This document shows positions 62,270 through 64,000 of a DNA stretch of 64,000 bases, in pieces (position 1 is the stretch's first letter; the number at the start of each line of letters is the position of its first letter). Source of the stretch: Micromonospora cathayae (lineage in GTDB: Bacteria; Actinomycetota; Actinomycetes; Mycobacteriales; Micromonosporaceae); contig NZ_CP118615.1 of assembly GCF_028993575.1 (NCBI RefSeq), forward strand, positions 1,736,001 through 1,800,000. Reading direction: 5' to 3'. Under the pieces are notes generated by a model. That model was not told where the DNA came from and did no database searches. It was given only the letters and a program-made list of their open reading frames with translations. Made by a program: the position numbers and the translations under genes.

Positions 62270-63478
62270 TCAGAGGAAGGCGTGGCCATCGCCCCGGTAG
62301 GTGGGGACGGTCGCCACCACGGCGTCCCCGTCCACCAGGTGCAGTTCGTTGACCCGCTCACCGACCTCGCCGGCCTTGGCGTGGCGGAACCAGACCCGGT
62401 CGCCCACCCGCAGCAGGTCGGCCGGCGCGCCGGCCAGCGGGGTCTGCACCTCGCCCGCGCCCTCGGTGCCGACCAGCCGCAGCCCGGCCGGCAACCAGGG
62501 CCGGGGGAGCCGGCTCGGGTCGGCCGGACCGGAGGCGATCCAGCCGCCGCCGAGCACGGTGGCCAGCCCCGGTGCCGGACGGCGGACCACCGCGCAGGCG
62601 AAGAACGCCGCCGGGACGGGCCGCCAGGCCCGGTACGCGTCGAACAACGTCGGCCCGTACAGCCCGGAACCGGCGGTGATCTCGGTGACCGACTGGTCGG
62701 CGCTGGTCGCGGCCACGCTGCCGGTGCCGCCGCCGTTGACGAACTCCAGGTCGGCGTGCGCCCGTACGGCGGCCACCGCCGCGCCCCGGCGGGCCAGCAG
62801 TTCCCGGTACGACCGGCGCTGCATCGCCCGGATCGCGGTGGCCCGGAGCGTCTGCCCCGGTGGGGCGTCGCCCAGCCCGGCGATCTGCGCCTCGTACGCC
62901 ATCACGCCCACCAGCCGGAAGCCGCGCCGGCCGGCGACGGTGGCGGCGAACGCGCCGGCCGCCGTGGCGCTGTGCAGCGGGGACCGGCGCACCCCGACGT
63001 GCAGCCGACCGCGCAGGGGCCGCCAGGAGGCGTCCAGGTCGAGGCAGAGCCGCAGCTCGGGGCGCTGCCCGGGGGCGCGTACCACGTCGATCAGGTCGAG
63101 TTGGGCCGGGGCGTCCACCATCAGGGTCACCGTGTCGGCGAGCGCCGGGTCGGCGGCCAGTTCGGCCAGGGCGGCCCGGTCGGCGGTCGGGTACGCCACC
63201 ACCACGTCGTCGCTGACGCCGGTGCGGACCAGGTGGATCGCCTCGGGCAGGGTGAACGCCAGCACACCCTGCCAGCCGGGCCGGGCGAGGACCCGGCTCA
63301 GCAGGTCACGACTGCGTACCGACTTGCTGGCGACCCGGATCGGCTTGCCGGCGGCGCGGTCGGCGAGCGCGGCGGCGTTGGCGTCGAACGCGGCCAGGTC
63401 CACGGCGACGAACGGCGGGTCGAGGTGGGCGGTCGCCTGGTCCAGGCGGTCGCGGAGCAGGTCGCGTTCGGTGGCCAC
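62270..63478 (-). CDS. PLP-dependent amino acid deaminase/aldolase (alanine racemase-fold)
   Basis: A 402-residue fold-type III PLP enzyme. The PLP lysine is K52 in IRVASKSVRSRDLL; FVNGGGTGS binds phosphate, and the C-terminal beta domain has GDRVWFRHAKAGEVGERVNE with an early zinc/His-type HxxxG pattern as in D-threonine aldolase relatives. Substrate unknown. GTG 63478 has TAGCGT 6 nt upstream and no ribosome site: probably leaderless. Confidence 0.85.
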   Translation of the reverse strand: MATERDLLRDRLDQATAHLDPPFVAVDLAAFDANAAALADRAAGKPIRVASKSVRSRDLLSRVLARPGWQGVLAFTLPEAIHLVRTGVSDDVVVAYPTADRAALAELAADPALADTVTLMVDAPAQLDLIDVVRAPGQRPELRLCLDLDASWRPLRGRLHVGVRRSPLHSATAAGAFAATVAGRRGFRLVGVMAYEAQIAGLGDAPPGQTLRATAIRAMQRRSYRELLARRGAAVAAVRAHADLEFVNGGGTGSVAATSADQSVTEITAGSGLYGPTLFDAYRAWRPVPAAFFACAVVRRPAPGLATVLGGGWIASGPADPSRLPRPWLPAGLRLVGTEGAGEVQTPLAGAPADLLRVGDRVWFRHAKAGEVGERVNELHLVDGDAVVATVPTYRGDGHAFL

Positions 63479-63665
63479 GGATGCACGCTAACTGTGAGGA
63501 CGGGTAATGCGAAACACCCTCGCATCCTTCGGGTCTGTGGCGTCGGGCGTCGAACCCCTAGGCTGCCCGAGCAGGAGAATGTCACTGAGCGGGACGACTG
63601 CCCACCGCGACTAGAGTGTGACACCGGGGGATGCCCAGAGATGGGCCGGCACTGGAGGTACGGCC

Positions 63666-64000
63666 ATCGAAAGCCAGCAGAACGGCGAGTCGTCCGGCGT
63701 GTCGCCGACGAGCCAGGTCGACCGGACCGGCTACGCCGCACTTCGCTCCGTGCTGCGCATCCGGCCGTTCCGCCGGTTGTGGATCGTGCTCGGCGCGGCC
63801 TCGTACGGTGACTGGCTGGGCCTGCTCGCCACCTCCGTCTTCGCCGCCAGCCAGGTGGAGGGCAGCACCGCCAAGGGTGCCGCGTTCGGCACCCTGATCG
63901 CGATCCGGCTGCTGCCCGCGCTGCTGCTCGGCGCGGTCGCCGGGGTTCTCGCCGACCGGTTCGACCGGCGCTGGACGATGGTCATCTGTGACGTGCTCCG
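63666..64000 (+). CDS. MFS transporter, N-terminal part (cut by window edge)
   Basis: The visible part is TGYAALRSVLRIRPFRRLWI, then a membrane helix, then ASQVEGSTAKGAAFGTLIAI and the MFS loop motif GVLADRFDRRWTM. It is the first third of a 12-TM exporter-type MFS protein. Start is unclear: GGAGG sits 7 nt before an ATC codon at 63666; in-frame GTG codons are at 63618 (directly behind a TAGAGT) and at 63699. I give the ATC position because the ribosome site points to it. Confidence 0.75.
   Translation, partial: MESQQNGESSGVSPTSQVDRTGYAALRSVLRIRPFRRLWIVLGAASYGDWLGLLATSVFAASQVEGSTAKGAAFGTLIAIRLLPALLLGAVAGVLADRFDRRWTMVICDVL

Overview
The window is very GC-rich, uses GTG starts freely and carries actinomycete families throughout (mycosin, WXG100 proteins, BldG, Ssd/Tad pilus genes, H+-PPase, an actinobacterial topoisomerase I with a Lys-rich tail). 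Its character and gene content suggest a Micromonosporaceae chromosome (Micromonospora or a close relative). This is inferred from the sequence only.

Left part (1-23.2 kb): the 5' end of rarD, a GNAT acetyltransferase, a phage-holin-family membrane protein, and a partial ESX/type VII locus (EccE, two WXG100 proteins, mycosin MycP, a very large SseB-domain protein and a small partner). Then come an EphE-like hydrolase, two tandem secreted M6 metalloproteases (immune inhibitor A type), acetyl-CoA synthetase, a Fic-like protein with a broken active site, a three-gene operon ending in its own TetR regulator (with promoter and twin operators visible), and a HAD-IB phosphatase.

Middle (23.4-40.2 kb): an integrative conjugative element of the AICE type. 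It carries a tyrosine integrase, Xis, a rolling-circle Rep with HUH motif, Spd-like and small zinc proteins, an FtsK-type DNA translocase, an HTH/PLD-like regulator, Nudix and HD proteins. Most of these lie in one long minus-strand chain of ATGA overlaps. A lower-GC cargo holds a C5 cytosine methyltransferase, divergent from a MORC-like GHKL ATPase/PD-(D/E)XK protein, plus a zinc-finger protein. The element sits between 24-bp direct repeats. The left copy forms the loop, 3' arm and U-tract of the terminator of what I recognise as the 6C small RNA, so the element appears to have used the 3' end of an sRNA gene as its attachment site. Just outside the right repeat is a degenerate copy of the integrase 3' end, a sign of an older, decayed element in tandem, followed by about 1 kb without convincing genes.

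Right part (41.3-64 kb): a membrane protein with a VHL-beta-like domain, the ssd/tad pilus cluster (Ssd, TadA ATPase, TadB, TadC, DUF4244 pilin-like, TadE and TadG-like proteins), a LURP-one-like protein, a DUF1998/MrfA-type helicase, bldG with its anti-sigma partner, H+-PPase, a lipoprotein, a conserved unknown, topA, a sugar-lactone oxidase divergent from a TetR regulator, a PLP-dependent alanine-racemase-fold enzyme, and the start of an MFS transporter. The HAD gene, 6C RNA, ssd/tad, helicase, bldG and topA are neighbours in many actinobacteria, so the element interrupts an old conserved block.

I see no tRNA, rRNA, CRISPR array or insertion sequence.
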